A DNA stretch of 45,988 bases from Coxiella endosymbiont of Ornithodoros amblus. GTDB lineage: Bacteria; Pseudomonadota; Gammaproteobacteria; Coxiellales; Coxiellaceae. The position numbers and the translations under genes are program-made. The notes beneath the pieces are model-generated. The model searched no databases, had not been told where the DNA came from, and worked only from the letters and a program-made list of their open reading frames with translations. This document shows positions 1 to 9,413 of the stretch, in pieces (position 1 is the stretch's first letter; every line of letters begins with the position of its first letter). The stretch spans positions 1 to 45,988 of the forward strand of contig NZ_VFIV01000004.1 of the NCBI RefSeq assembly GCF_019425495.1, written 5' to 3'.

Positions 1-455
1 AACCCGTTATAGGGTTCGAGCATGACACTTTTATCCCCCTCTTCGATTTTGACTTTTTGTTTGATGCGGATAAATTCTTTGGGTGCATTTTGTTCTTCGA
101 TTCCGGCAGACTGAATTAAAAATACAAAAGGACCCGCGCTGCCGTCCATGATGGGTAATTCAGGTGAGGTTAGATCAACATATAAATTGTCAACGCCAAC
201 GCCAGCTAATGCCGACAATAAATGTTCGACCGTGGCAACACGCACATCCCCTTTCGTTAAACACGTCGATAAACTGGTATCACCAATGTAATTAACCTGA
301 GCTGGAATTTGAACCACCGGGTCTAAATCGGTCCGGCAAAAAATAATGCCGGTGTTGGGGGGAGCGGGACGCAATATTAGATAAACTTTTTCTCCAGTGT
401 GAACGCCAACACCCGTAGCTCTCACGACATTTTTTAGAGTTCTCTGTTTAATCAT
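1..455 (-). CDS. lpxC: LpxC, UDP-3-O-acyl-N-acetylglucosamine deacetylase (N-terminal part, cut by window edge)
   Basis: The visible 151 codons start [20 protein letters not shown] and match the first domain of LpxC, the zinc enzyme of the first committed step of lipid A synthesis. It removes the acetyl group from UDP-3-O-acyl-GlcNAc in the cytoplasm. The segment [20 protein letters not shown] contains the conserved first zinc-binding histidine region. The C-terminal half lies outside the window. It follows ftsZ on the same strand, the usual gammaproteobacterial position at the end of the dcw cluster. The start is the ATG whose complement is at 453-455. A -10-like hexamer lies about 40 bases upstream. 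No frameshift is seen in the visible part. Confidence 0.95.
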   Translation of the reverse strand, partial: MIKQRTLKNVVRATGVGVHTGEKVYLILRPAPPNTGIIFCRTDLDPVVQIPAQVNYIGDTSLSTCLTKGDVRVATVEHLLSALAGVGVDNLYVDLTSPELPIMDGSAGPFVFLIQSAGIEEQNAPKEFIRIKQKVKIEEGDKSVMLEPYNG

Positions 456-492
456 TGTGTTATCAGTCCCTTACTGGAAAAACAGGAAGCGG

Positions 493-498
493 ATTTTA
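493..498 (-). promoter_or_regulatory. Possible -10 element (TAAAAT) for lpxC
   Basis: On the minus strand the hexamer TAAAAT lies 37 bases before the lpxC start. No convincing -35 hexamer is seen at 16-18 bases, so this is a weak prediction. The 160-base ftsZ-lpxC gap leaves room for a separate lpxC promoter. Confidence 0.3.
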
Positions 499-560
499 GC
501 ACATCCTTGTTAGTAACGGTTAATATATTTTAGCGTTAATCATCTTTACTGAATTCCCCC

Positions 561-575
561 GCTGAGGAACTCAGC
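561..575. other. Small perfect stem-loop between ftsZ and lpxC
   Basis: GCTGAG and CTCAGC flank a three-base loop 41 bases downstream of the ftsZ stop. Read on the minus strand it is not followed by a U-rich tract, so it is not a classical intrinsic terminator. It could attenuate transcription or stabilise the ftsZ mRNA 3' end. Confidence 0.35.
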
Positions 576-615
576 TGCCCGGCATAACCGATGCTTTCAG
601 TCATTGAATGACAGC

Positions 616-1776
616 TCAATCTTCTTCCTGGCGACGTAAAAACGCGGGAATATCTAAATATTCAAAATCCCGGTCGCGTTGCTCTTCGAGATCTACCGTG
701 CGTTTAGACGGCTCTTGATTTCGCATATAAGTCGGCCGATCCAATTGATGATAATCCAATGTGCCATCGTTTTTTGTGTTTTTTATAGGTTTTAAGGGAA
801 CACCGGCGCCGCTACCGGCGTGCGAACCCAATCCGGTCACCACCACCGTTACGCGCAGTTCATCGCTCATATCGGGATCGATAACGGTACCGATGACGAC
901 CGTCGCTGTTTCAGAAGCAAATGCCTTCACAGCCTCACCAACCTGCTCGAATTCGCCAATCGATAAATCCATCCCAGCAGTGATATTGACTAACACGCCT
1001 CGAGCACCCGTGAAATCAACGTCTTCTAACAGAGGACTTGCGATAGCAGCTTCCGCGGCTTCACGAGCTCTATTTTCGCCGCTGCTAACGCCAGTTCCCA
1101 TCATAGCCATCCCCATTTCTGACATAACAGTGCGTACATCGGCAAAATCGACGTTTATCAATCCAGGACGAGTAATTAAATCGGCAATCCCTTGAACGGC
1201 GCCTAATAAGACATTGTTCGCTGCTTTAAAAGCATTTAAAAGGGTTATGTTTTTGCCCAGCACATTCAGTAATTTATTATTCGGGATGGTAATTAATGAA
1301 TCCACATAGTTACCTAGCGCCTTGATCCCTTCTTCCGCCACATTCATCCGTTTTTTACCTTCAAATACGAATGGCTTCGTCACAACAGCGACTGTCAAAA
1401 TACCCAATTCTTTGGCTACTTCCGCAAAAATCGGTGCAGCGCCAGTTCCCGTACCACCTCCCATCCCCGCGGTTAGGAAAACCATGTCTGTTCCTTCGAG
1501 AATTTCACGAATGCAATCGCCTGCCTCTTCAGCCGCTTGACGACCGACACTTGGATCAGCACCCGCCCCAAGACCTTTGGTGATTTCATCACCGAGCTGT
1601 AAAACGACTCGTGCCTTAGACCGCCCTAAGGCTTGAGAATCTGTATTCGCACAAACAAACTCTACACCATCGATATTCTCAGCGATCATATGCTCGATAG
1701 CGTTTCCCCCACCACCACCGATACCGATGACTTTTATTTGGGCATTTTTCGGTGAAGTTTCACCCAATTCAAACAT
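616..1776 (-). CDS. ftsZ: FtsZ, tubulin-like cell division GTPase
   Basis: The 386-residue protein is full length for FtsZ, the GTPase that polymerises into the Z ring at midcell. The sequence shows the nucleotide-binding GIGGGGGNA (about residues 18-26), the tubulin signature GGGTGTG (106-112), NTD and the T7-loop [11 protein letters not shown]. It ends with the conserved tail [15 protein letters not shown], which binds FtsA and ZipA in the family. The reading frame is open seven codons further upstream, but the ATG at 1776 has an excellent ribosome site (TAGGAGG, six bases before it), so I chose it. It follows ftsA by 21 bases and is probably co-transcribed with it. No defects are seen. Confidence 0.98.
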   Translation of the reverse strand: MFELGETSPKNAQIKVIGIGGGGGNAIEHMIAENIDGVEFVCANTDSQALGRSKARVVLQLGDEITKGLGAGADPSVGRQAAEEAGDCIREILEGTDMVFLTAGMGGGTGTGAAPIFAEVAKELGILTVAVVTKPFVFEGKKRMNVAEEGIKALGNYVDSLITIPNNKLLNVLGKNITLLNAFKAANNVLLGAVQGIADLITRPGLINVDFADVRTVMSEMGMAMMGTGVSSGENRAREAAEAAIASPLLEDVDFTGARGVLVNITAGMDLSIGEFEQVGEAVKAFASETATVVIGTVIDPDMSDELRVTVVVTGLGSHAGSGAGVPLKPIKNTKNDGTLDYHQLDRPTYMRNQEPSKRTVDLEEQRDRDFEYLDIPAFLRRQEED

Positions 1777-1797
1777 GTTATTGCCTCCTAATACCAA

Positions 1798-3030
1798 TCA
1801 AAAATTTCCTTGGAACCAACTTTTCATCCGTTGCCATAAGCTCATGCCATGTTGCAAATCAAAAACAGGCCGATTATTGAGCTGACTTTGATAGCCATGA
1901 ATGAGTAATCCCACTGCCGTAGCATAAATAGGATTGTCACGAACATCGGCCAAACCGTTGACATACTGAGGCAACCCTAACCGCACCGGCATTTGGAAAA
2001 TGCGCTCAGCCAATTCAATACAAGCAGTTATATGTGAAGCGCCACCCGTCAGCACAATGCCGGCAGCAATTAAATCTTCAAATCCACTACGACGTAATTC
2101 GGCCAGAACAAGCTCAAATAATTCTTCATAACGCGATGCAACCACTTGAGCCAATGCCCGTTTTTGCACTTGTTTAGACAGGCGCTTAGTCACGCTAGGG
2201 ACTTGAATGGCTTCTTCAGGGTTGACCTCCTCTGGCAATACGGAGGCGTATTTAATTTTGATTTGTTCAGCATATTGAGTCGGCGTACGTAGGGCTACCG
2301 CTACGTCATTTGTGACGTGATCGCCGGCGATGGGAATGACGTGGGTATGGCGGATGGCTCCTTCAGTAAAGATAGCAATGTCCGTTGTCCCTCCTCCTAT
2401 GTCCACCATGCAGACACCCAATTCTTTTTCATCGTCTGTTAAAACGGCATGGCTGGAGGCCAATTGCTCTAATACAATATCGCCCACTTGCAGTCCGCAA
2501 CGGCGGACACACTTGTTAATATTTTGAGCGGCGCTTACCGCACCAGTCACAATATGCACCTTGGCTTCCAAGCGTACGCCCGACATGCCGACCGGCTCCC
2601 GAACGCCTTCTTGATTATCGATGATAAATTCTTGTGGCAGAATATGCAGTATTTTTTGATCGGCGGGAATGGCCACTGCTTTAGCGGCGTCAATAACACG
2701 CTCCACATCCGATTGGTTCACTTCGCAGTCGCGAATGGCCACAATCCCATGAGAATTTAGGCTGCGAATATGGCTGCCAGCAATCCCAGTATAAGCAGAA
2801 TGAATATCACATCCTGCCATTAATTCCGCTTCTTCAACCGCTCTCTGAATCGATTGGACTGTTGATTCAATATTAACCACAACACCGCGCTTTAAACCGC
2901 GTGACGGATGCGTGCCAAAACCAATAACTTGAATCTGGTTATCTTGGGCAACTTCTCCGACAAGAACCGCGATTTTACTCGTACCGATATCTAAGGCAAC
3001 AATGAGATTTTTATCTGGATTTTTCGGCAT
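1798..3030 (-). CDS. ftsA: FtsA, actin-like membrane anchor of the Z ring
   Basis: The 410-residue protein belongs to the actin/Hsp70 ATPase superfamily and tethers FtsZ to the inner membrane. Visible motifs are ALDIGTSKIAVLVGE near the N-terminus (phosphate 1), VDIGGGTTDIAIF (phosphate 2) and VLTGGASH (adenosine site). The C-terminus SLWQRMKSWFQGNF is an amphipathic helix of the kind that inserts into the membrane. The frame is open 24 codons further upstream, but MPKNPDKNLIVALDIG fits the family N-terminus and is preceded by AGGGAG. It lies 21 bases before ftsZ. Upstream is a 690-base gap holding a dead carbonic anhydrase gene on the opposite strand, so ftsA probably begins a transcription unit. 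Confidence 0.97.
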   Translation of the reverse strand: MPKNPDKNLIVALDIGTSKIAVLVGEVAQDNQIQVIGFGTHPSRGLKRGVVVNIESTVQSIQRAVEEAELMAGCDIHSAYTGIAGSHIRSLNSHGIVAIRDCEVNQSDVERVIDAAKAVAIPADQKILHILPQEFIIDNQEGVREPVGMSGVRLEAKVHIVTGAVSAAQNINKCVRRCGLQVGDIVLEQLASSHAVLTDDEKELGVCMVDIGGGTTDIAIFTEGAIRHTHVIPIAGDHVTNDVAVALRTPTQYAEQIKIKYASVLPEEVNPEEAIQVPSVTKRLSKQVQKRALAQVVASRYEELFELVLAELRRSGFEDLIAAGIVLTGGASHITACIELAERIFQMPVRLGLPQYVNGLADVRDNPIYATAVGLLIHGYQSQLNNRPVFDLQHGMSLWQRMKSWFQGNF

Positions 3031-3075
3031 AGCCGCCAAAATCTCCCTGTGAAAACACTGACATTGACTATCATT

Positions 3076-3081
3076 AGTATA
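3076..3081 (-). promoter_or_regulatory. Candidate -10 (TATACT) for ftsA-ftsZ
   Basis: TATACT lies on the minus strand 46 bases before the ftsA ATG. A weak -35-like TAGTGA sits 17 bases further upstream. The position after the dead gene in the ftsQ-ftsA gap makes a local promoter plausible, but this is inference from sequence only. Confidence 0.4.
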
Positions 3082-3216
3082 AGCGATATACTTCAAAATC
3101 ACTATTAAAAAATGAATGTTGTTTCATGTAATTAGTCAGGTTTCCATGGATATTTACAGTATATTTCTTAATACCAGTTAATCATATTTAAATATTAAAG
3201 TAGTTTAAGAGCTTAG

Positions 3217-3743
3217 ATGGAAAAATTATTTAAAAAAATTATTCGAGGTTAACACGATTTTCGAAAAAAATACGCAACCGGCAATAATTCAAGAATGTGG
3301 TCTAGGCGATTTATTTTTTGTCCGAAATGTGGACAACATTGTTCTGCCTTACAAAGCCGACGGAAATCACCATGGCATGAGCGCGACGCTCGAATTTGGC
3401 ATTTGCTGTTTAAATAAAACACCTTATCATTTTTGAGACACAGTCAGTGCAGCGGCATAAACGCTTTTCTCAACAGTAAAAACTTAAAATAAAACGATTT
3501 CATCACCCGTTGGGTTCTCTAATTAAAACAAATTCTTCAATGGTTCAAGATGCTAATCAATTTACTAAAGAGGCTTTAACGCACTCTTATCAAAATTTCC
3601 TAACCTTTCCTTGGATTAAAGAACGCATTCAACAAAGAAAATTGTCTATCCATTTATAGTTTTTCGATATTAAAAAAGAGGAGATCTTTGCTTATTCATT
3701 TAAAAATAAAAAATATCAGAAAATTAATTCTTCCATTGAATAG
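3217..3743 (+). pseudogene. Decayed beta-carbonic anhydrase
   Basis: Recognisable pieces of a beta-class carbonic anhydrase (CO2/bicarbonate interconversion) occur in order on the plus strand. They are an N-terminus MEKLFKKIIRG, a stop, then HDFRKKYATGN; the core GDLFFVRNVDNIVLPYKADG followed by MSATLEFGICCLNK at 3305-3436; and the C-terminus LTFPWIKERIQQRKLSIH, a TAG, and FFDIKKEEIFAYSF ending at 3743. The segment that normally carries the first zinc ligands (CSDSR) is missing, and the second ligand region is scrambled. The gene cannot make an active enzyme. It is convergent with ftsQ and overlaps its 3' end by 20 bases, and it separates ftsQ from ftsA. Confidence 0.85.
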
Positions 3744-4455
3744 CCAACCCATTCGAATATCGAAGATCAACATATTCAACTCGATTAATATTTTCGCCAA
3801 TAATTTTAGGGTAAAGATGCACGAATTGTTTAAATCGCTGATCAATGTTTTTATCACCTAAAAAAATTTGAGCATGCCCATTTAAAATCAAAGACCAAGC
3901 GCCCCGTTTTGTTAATGATAAAGCCGTAACGACGGCGTGAAAAGGGATGAGCAACTGACTAAATTGTTGAAACTGGTTTAATACATTTTCTTCGCTATTA
4001 TTAGGACCACTGAGTTGTGGAATATTTTGAGGAATGGTTGCAAGCGGCGGGGAAAAAATTTCACCCTTTTGTGTGATTAATTCATTTTGATTCCAGCGGG
4101 CAATCGGTCGCTGTTCTTCTACCTGAATTTCTAATTCATTTGGCCATATTCGTCGCACCGACATATTGTGCACCCATGGCAAAGACATTAATGCTGTTTG
4201 CAACGTCGAGGCGTTAAAAGAAAAAAAACCGCCCTGAATGTGATGGACAACAATGTCTTTTAATTCAACCATTTTAATATGATCACTACTCACTGTAATT
4301 TTAATTTGGCGAAAAGGCAGTGTCTTTGGATTATGCAAAGTTATAATTCCCGCTAAAAGGCTTACAAAAGAAAGCAACACTAATGCAGTCGGAATTAATT
4401 TTTTTATATTTTTTAAATTTCGGTGGGTTTTTCTTTTTGCATTATACCTCTTCAT
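3724..4455 (-). CDS. ftsQ: FtsQ, divisome protein with POTRA domain
   Basis: The 243-residue bitopic inner-membrane protein has a basic cytoplasmic start (KRYNAKRKTHRN), one membrane segment at about residues 24-42 and a periplasmic POTRA domain with the typical LPWVHNMSVRRIWPNELEI pattern, followed by the beta domain. FtsQ bridges early and late divisome proteins and pairs with FtsB and FtsL. Its ATG overlaps the murB stop (ATGA), indicating translational coupling. In many relatives ddl lies between murB and ftsQ; it is absent here. The C-terminal codons overlap the dead carbonic anhydrase gene on the other strand. Confidence 0.93.
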   Translation of the reverse strand: MKRYNAKRKTHRNLKNIKKLIPTALVLLSFVSLLAGIITLHNPKTLPFRQIKITVSSDHIKMVELKDIVVHHIQGGFFSFNASTLQTALMSLPWVHNMSVRRIWPNELEIQVEEQRPIARWNQNELITQKGEIFSPPLATIPQNIPQLSGPNNSEENVLNQFQQFSQLLIPFHAVVTALSLTKRGAWSLILNGHAQIFLGDKNIDQRFKQFVHLYPKIIGENINRVEYVDLRYSNGLAIQWKN

Positions 4456-5405
4456 CAGGATCGTCCAATAATATGCACTTCTTTAACAAGTTGAATGTCA
4501 TGGATTTGACTAACGTGCTGAGCCACATAATGGATTAAAGCTTCAATATTAGCAGCACTGGCATTACCTTTATTTAAAATAAAATTAGCGTGTTTTTCTG
4601 AAACTTCAGCGTTTCCAATGGATTTTCCCTTTAAACCAGCCGATTCAATTAACCGTGCGGCGTAATCACCCGGCGGGTTACGGAATACAGATCCACAGCT
4701 ATATTTTCCGATAGGCTGCGATAGATTGCGTTTTTTAAGTAGCATATTAATAGCAGTTTTTACTTTCTCCGGATCACCGCGATTAAAACAAAAATAACCA
4801 GCAATAAAAAATTGATTTTCTAATCCTTCCACTTGACGGTAGTGAATTTTAAATTCACCCGGCGTACGCTTTAATATTTCACCCTGATGACTCATGGTTT
4901 CCACACCAATTACATTGCACCACGTTTCACTGCCGAAAGCGCCCGCATTCATCGCTAAAGCACCGCCGACAGTTCCCGGAATGCCGGCGAAAAAAGCGCC
5001 GTCCTCTAAGCCTTGGCTCACACAAAATTTTGCTAATTTAGCGCAAGTGATGCCGGCTTCTGCTCGGATGATGGTTTTTCCATTCCCAGATAAAAAATCC
5101 TGTATTCCGCTTTGCTCTTCGAAAACTAATTGACTATTAACGACAGAGAGTTCTTTCAGTCGGTTTAATGTTAGAATAACGGCTCCTTTAATTCCACCGT
5201 CTCGAATTAATACATTACTCCCTAAACCAAGCCAGGTTAACGGTTCATCGGAAGGCAATTGGGTCAGAAAATCTTGTAAATCAGATAAATCGCCCGGACG
5301 ATAAAATCGTTCTGCTTTTCCGCCCACGTGCCAAGAAGTGTAACGCGCTAATGGGTGATCATAAAATAATTCGCCACGCAAACGAGTAAAATTCTCTTTA
5401 TCCAT
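4455..5405 (-). CDS. murB: MurB, UDP-N-acetylenolpyruvoylglucosamine reductase
   Basis: The 316-residue FAD enzyme reduces enolpyruvyl-UDP-GlcNAc to UDP-MurNAc in cytoplasmic peptidoglycan precursor synthesis. The sequence shows the FAD-binding segments TSWHVGGKAERFYRP, WLGLGSNVLIRDGG and AGIPGTVGGALAMNAGAFG. The catalytic serine region is SCGSVFRNPPGDYAARLIE, and there is a late glutamate in VKEVHIIG. An in-frame upstream start would overlap murC; the ATG at 5405 leaves a four-base gap after the murC stop and fits the family N-terminus. It is followed directly by ftsQ with an ATGA overlap. Confidence 0.96.
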   Translation of the reverse strand: MDKENFTRLRGELFYDHPLARYTSWHVGGKAERFYRPGDLSDLQDFLTQLPSDEPLTWLGLGSNVLIRDGGIKGAVILTLNRLKELSVVNSQLVFEEQSGIQDFLSGNGKTIIRAEAGITCAKLAKFCVSQGLEDGAFFAGIPGTVGGALAMNAGAFGSETWCNVIGVETMSHQGEILKRTPGEFKIHYRQVEGLENQFFIAGYFCFNRGDPEKVKTAINMLLKKRNLSQPIGKYSCGSVFRNPPGDYAARLIESAGLKGKSIGNAEVSEKHANFILNKGNASAANIEALIHYVAQHVSQIHDIQLVKEVHIIGRS

Positions 5406-5409
5406 GAGC

Positions 5410-6795
5410 CTACACCAAGGCAGTGACGACACTGCCTATATTTCCGGCCCCTTGTAAAATAATAATGTCATTGGGTTGGCTTAATTTTTGCAATGTTTCA
5501 GGCAAATTTTGCAGCAACGGAACAAAAGTTGTTTTTTGCGCCATCCCATTGTGCATCATTTTAATTAGCGCCATTCCATCAGCATCAGGAATTGGCATTT
5601 CGCCAGCACTATAAACTTCAAGCAAAATTAACCAATCAGTTTCTGCTAAAACAGCAACGAATTCCGTCATTAAATCCCGAGTGCGGCTGTAACGGTGTGG
5701 CTGAAATACCAATACCATTCGCCGTTCTGGCCACGCGGCCCGTGCTGCGGCTAAAGTAACTTTAATCTCGTTGGGGTGATGGCCATAATCCTCAATAATT
5801 AACGCATTTCCCTTAGGCAAAATCATTTCGCCACGAATAGTAAATCGACGATCCACCCCAGGAAAGCCTGCCAATGATTTAAGTAATGCAGTTTCATTCA
5901 TTTGAACCACATCAGCGATTGCCGCTACTGCCGTCGCATTTAAAGCATTATGCTGCCCGGGCATACTTAATTTAATGTTTAAAGGCAGCTTACGGTAAGG
6001 GGAATGGATTTGAAAATGGCTTTGGATACCTTGTTGACAGTAATCAACTACACGATACTGGGCATCGGAAGAAAAACCATAGGTGATTACACGGCGAGAC
6101 AACACCGGTGCTATTTCGCGAAGTATAAGATCATCCAAACACAAAACCACAAGGCCATCTCCTGCTGTTTGTTCTAAGAATTGTATGTACGTTTGTTTTA
6201 AACGATTAAAATCGCCATCATATGTACTTAAGTGATCCGCATCGATATTAGTCACAACGGCAACATCGGGATGCATAAATAAAAACGAAGCATCACTTTC
6301 ATCCGCTTCAGCAATAAAATAATGGCCATTACCAACCCGTGCTGGCGTTTGAGAATTGTTTAATACACCCCCAACCATAAACGTAGGGTCTAAATTCGCT
6401 TCAATGAACGCATGGCTTAACATCGCCGACGTGGTAGTTTTTCCATGGGCGCCGGCAACGGCAATGGATTGATACTCTTTCATTAAGTTAGCGAGCATTT
6501 GGCCGCGTTTTAGAAGCGGTATTTTCGCTTTCTTTGCTACAATCAATTCAGGATTTGTCGACCCGATGGCACTCGAGTAAACAGCACAATCCGCCTGAGT
6601 GATGGCCATATCTTTGTGATTAAATATAATTTCAGCGCCTAATCGTTGTAATCGTTCGGTATTCTTATTGGGAGAAACATCCGATCCTGTCACACGACAG
6701 CCTTTTTTTAATAAAATTTCGGCGAGCGCACTGACACCAATACCGCCGATCCCTAAACAGTGAACATGATTAATAATTTTTTTATCGAGCTGCAT
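5410..6795 (-). CDS. murC: MurC, UDP-N-acetylmuramate--L-alanine ligase
   Basis: This Mur ligase adds L-alanine to UDP-MurNAc using ATP. The start MQLDKKIINHVHCLGIGGIG gives 461 residues. The nucleotide-sugar site (GIGGIGVSALAEILLKKG) is followed by the ATP P-loop AGAHGKTTTSAML near residue 114, DADHLS, and the C-terminal ligase domain with DYGHHPNEI and VFQPHRYSRTRDL. The ATG at 6795 overlaps the end of murG by 14 bases. A GTG at 6822 would add nine residues without a better ribosome site, so I prefer the ATG. It lies between murG and murB in the usual order. Confidence 0.96.
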   Translation of the reverse strand: MQLDKKIINHVHCLGIGGIGVSALAEILLKKGCRVTGSDVSPNKNTERLQRLGAEIIFNHKDMAITQADCAVYSSAIGSTNPELIVAKKAKIPLLKRGQMLANLMKEYQSIAVAGAHGKTTTSAMLSHAFIEANLDPTFMVGGVLNNSQTPARVGNGHYFIAEADESDASFLFMHPDVAVVTNIDADHLSTYDGDFNRLKQTYIQFLEQTAGDGLVVLCLDDLILREIAPVLSRRVITYGFSSDAQYRVVDYCQQGIQSHFQIHSPYRKLPLNIKLSMPGQHNALNATAVAAIADVVQMNETALLKSLAGFPGVDRRFTIRGEMILPKGNALIIEDYGHHPNEIKVTLAAARAAWPERRMVLVFQPHRYSRTRDLMTEFVAVLAETDWLILLEVYSAGEMPIPDADGMALIKMMHNGMAQKTTFVPLLQNLPETLQKLSQPNDIIILQGAGNIGSVVTALV

Positions 6796-7858
6796 AAAAT
6801 TTCTTACATTGAGCAATGACACACTGAACGGCTTCGGGCTTTGCTAATTTTCGCGCATTTTCGGCCATTGTTAACAGCCGGTCGCGATTCTGCGCAAATT
6901 GTTCAAAGAAGCGCACCAAATCCGTTTCGGTTAATAATCCCTCTGAAATAATAATAGCAGCTCCTGCTTGTTCCAAAAAGTGGGCGTTATGGAATTGATG
7001 GTTATCCACGGCATGAGGGTAAGGGATAAAAATACTCGCCACCCCAACTGAGGCAATTTCGCAAACAGTCAAAGCGCCTGCCCGGCAAACAACTAAGTCA
7101 GCCCAACTATAGGCACCTGCCATGCCACTAATAAAATTATCGACCTTAGCTTCTATCTTTATCTTTTTATACTCTTTCTGGATGAATTCAAAATCTCGTT
7201 CTCCGGTTTGATGCCAGACAGAAATTTCTTCAGAGCAGGGATAACTATTCAATGCGGCCAGCATTTTTTGATTAATAGACTGAGCCCCTTGACTGCCGCC
7301 TAAAACTAAAATACGTAACGGCCCGCGACGACCGGCCAAACGAACTTGCGGCAATGGCATCTTAACCAGTTCCGCACGAACCGGATTGCCCGTTGTAACT
7401 ACTTTACGATTTTGAGGGAATGTTTCGGGAAAACCTTGCAAGATAGATTTAGCCATTTTCGCCAATACGCGATTCGTTAGACCGGGAATCGAGTTTTGTT
7501 CATGAATGATTAAAGGTGTGCGTGTTATCCAAGCCGCTAGGCCCCCAGGACCCGCCACATAACCGCCCATACCTAAGATGAGATCGGGTTTAAACTGACG
7601 AATAATTCGGTAAGCTTGAAAAACCGCCCTTACTAAACGCAAAGGCATAAGAAGCTGTTGCAGCCCTCTTTTCCGACGAAAAGCTTTAATTTGAATGATG
7701 TGCAAAGGAAAGCTATCAGGAACGAGCTTTTCTTCAAGCCCCCCTTTCACACCCAGCCATTGGACGTCAAACTCCTGTTCACGCAACCCTCGTGCTACCA
7801 CGAGTGCCGGAAAAATATGGCCGCCCGTGCCGCCGGCTATAATTAATATTCGATTCAT
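6782..7858 (-). CDS. murG: MurG, lipid II-forming GlcNAc transferase
   Basis: The 358-residue peripheral membrane glycosyltransferase (GT28) transfers GlcNAc from UDP-GlcNAc to lipid I, giving lipid II on the inner face of the membrane. It begins with the glycine-rich loop AGGTGGHIFPALVVA. LVLGGSQGAQSINQ and the UDP-sugar site CRAGALTVCEIASVGVASIFI with PYPHAVDNHQ follow. It precedes murC with a short overlap. A large decayed gene lies immediately upstream, separating murG from ftsW. A -10-like TATCAT sits a few bases before the start, so murG may begin a new transcription unit with a very short leader. Confidence 0.96.
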   Translation of the reverse strand: MNRILIIAGGTGGHIFPALVVARGLREQEFDVQWLGVKGGLEEKLVPDSFPLHIIQIKAFRRKRGLQQLLMPLRLVRAVFQAYRIIRQFKPDLILGMGGYVAGPGGLAAWITRTPLIIHEQNSIPGLTNRVLAKMAKSILQGFPETFPQNRKVVTTGNPVRAELVKMPLPQVRLAGRRGPLRILVLGGSQGAQSINQKMLAALNSYPCSEEISVWHQTGERDFEFIQKEYKKIKIEAKVDNFISGMAGAYSWADLVVCRAGALTVCEIASVGVASIFIPYPHAVDNHQFHNAHFLEQAGAAIIISEGLLTETDLVRFFEQFAQNRDRLLTMAENARKLAKPEAVQCVIAQCKKFYAAR

Positions 7859-7864
7859 AACAGG

Positions 7865-7870
7865 ATGATA
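7865..7870 (-). promoter_or_regulatory. Candidate -10 (TATCAT) for murG-murC-murB-ftsQ
   Basis: TATCAT on the minus strand ends six bases before the murG ATG, with TTACCC 17 bases further upstream as a weak -35. If used, the message would be almost leaderless. The prediction rests on position and hexamer match only. Confidence 0.35.
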
Positions 7871-7917
7871 GCACTCTCGGGCCTTGAGGGTAAGGACTAA
7901 ACAGCTGCTAAGATTTT

Positions 7918-9283
7918 TTATCTCAGAAGGAATAAATGCGCTGTATTTTTCTCTTCTATAATCTTTTCCAATGTTTTGTCATGTAAAGCCCACATGTCCT
8001 TTTTAAAAAATGTGACTTTTTCTCCTTTTAGAAAATTTAAAACTTTATCGACGGCATTAATTTTGTCGGTTTTAGATATCCCAATTTAACAAAAAAGTAT
8101 TCCATCTAATTAGAAACTCTGTTTTTTCAGTAGGTTTTTAGTTTTTCTTCTAACGCTATTTTTGATATTTTTTCATGTAATTTCTGTTTATTTATAAAGA
8201 CTCGATTGTAATGAATTACATATTTCAAAGCTTCAGCTAAGGATTCATAATCACCCTATAATAACTTGTCAATTGTTAAATACGCTAATTCATGTAAGCC
8301 TGCCTCTTGAAGCTCTTCTAAAAAAACTCTAATATGAAAGGGAACAATAAACTCATATAAACCATAACTGCCCATAAAATAAATCGAGTTAAACAAAAAA
8401 TATTGGATAATTTTTAAAAATCTCTTTCCCATCGGAGGAGAAGCTTTTAATTGCCCAATTCTCCCGAAAATTACTAAAATCGTTTAATTCAATAAATATC
8501 CTTTGAGGAAACTGGCTTTAGAGTCGAAGGTGGATGTTCTGGGAGCGGTCTTTTTGCGGCGGTCTACTTAAGACCATCACGTTATCATAGAATCATAGAA
8601 AGAAACTGGATGTATTAAACATAATATCCCAGGTACGTATAGGTGACATCTTCTTGGGATTGATCGCGCGATTAATCCGCCCTCTGTACTCCTCCGAATA
8701 AAGCCTAGCTTCGTAGAGTCCTTCTAATGAAAGGATGGGATAATGGTTAATTATTTTTTCTTGGAAGTCAGCAATAACGGTGGCAATGCTATAGGACCTC
8801 GAAAAATAAACATATTTATTAAACTTCATAAGGCCTTCACGTTAGCGCTCATTAAAATATTCGGCCGTCTCATCTGAAACAGAAATTAATTTAATGGCAA
8901 TCGTAGTTTCGTAATGCATTCCATTCCACCCACATTCATAGGAATCATTGATATCTTTCTTGATTGCTAAGCTGGATTCTAAAAATGGCAAGTCATCACG
9001 TTCTGAAAATTTATCTGCCAGTTCTTTATCCACTACTCACGCGTAATAAGTTATCCGGCTTTTTTAGATAATCAGTAAACCCTTCTAGTATAGAAATGAC
9101 AGGATGGCTAGATAAAAATTGTAAACTGTTGAGTGCTAAATGGGACTCAAAATAACAGCGAACCGGAGAGTTAGAAATTTCTTTAGGAGAAAAATTAATA
9201 GGAAATTCCTTAAGACTCTCTGCTCTTTTAAAAAGGTTATTTAATTTGAATTTATTTTCAGAACGAAGATAAATTTTAATCAA
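7918..9283 (-). pseudogene. Decayed gene of unknown function between ftsW and murG
   Basis: Minus-strand coding remnants run in one direction from 9283 to a TAA at 7918. The opening part (MIKIYLRSENKFKLNN) is open for 85 codons, then shifts frame near 9026 into a segment beginning DKELADKFSERDDLPF. That segment continues past a TAA at 8842 into MKFNKYVYFSRSYSIATVI. Further fragments include GSYGLYEFIVPFHIRVFLEE, then a TAG, and a tail with DKINAVDKVLNFLKGEKVTF and HDKTLEKIIEEKN. I do not recognise the family. The lysine-rich helical tail resembles those of secreted effector-like Legionellales proteins, but that is a guess. At least two frameshifts and two stops make it nonfunctional. Confidence 0.7.
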
Positions 9284-9413
9284 TTTTACTTGTCTTTGAA
9301 CGTCATTTTTTTATATTCATCAATTAGCATTAAAAATATCTGAGTGGGTGTAATAGATAATATTTTTCAGTACCTGCAAACGAAAAAATAAATACTCCTT
9401 GTGTATTATAAGT

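Noticed and set aside
761-1195. Plus-strand 144-codon open frame opposite ftsZ
   Set aside because: It lies wholly antisense to a strongly conserved gene, with proline/serine-rich nonsense composition and no ribosome site.
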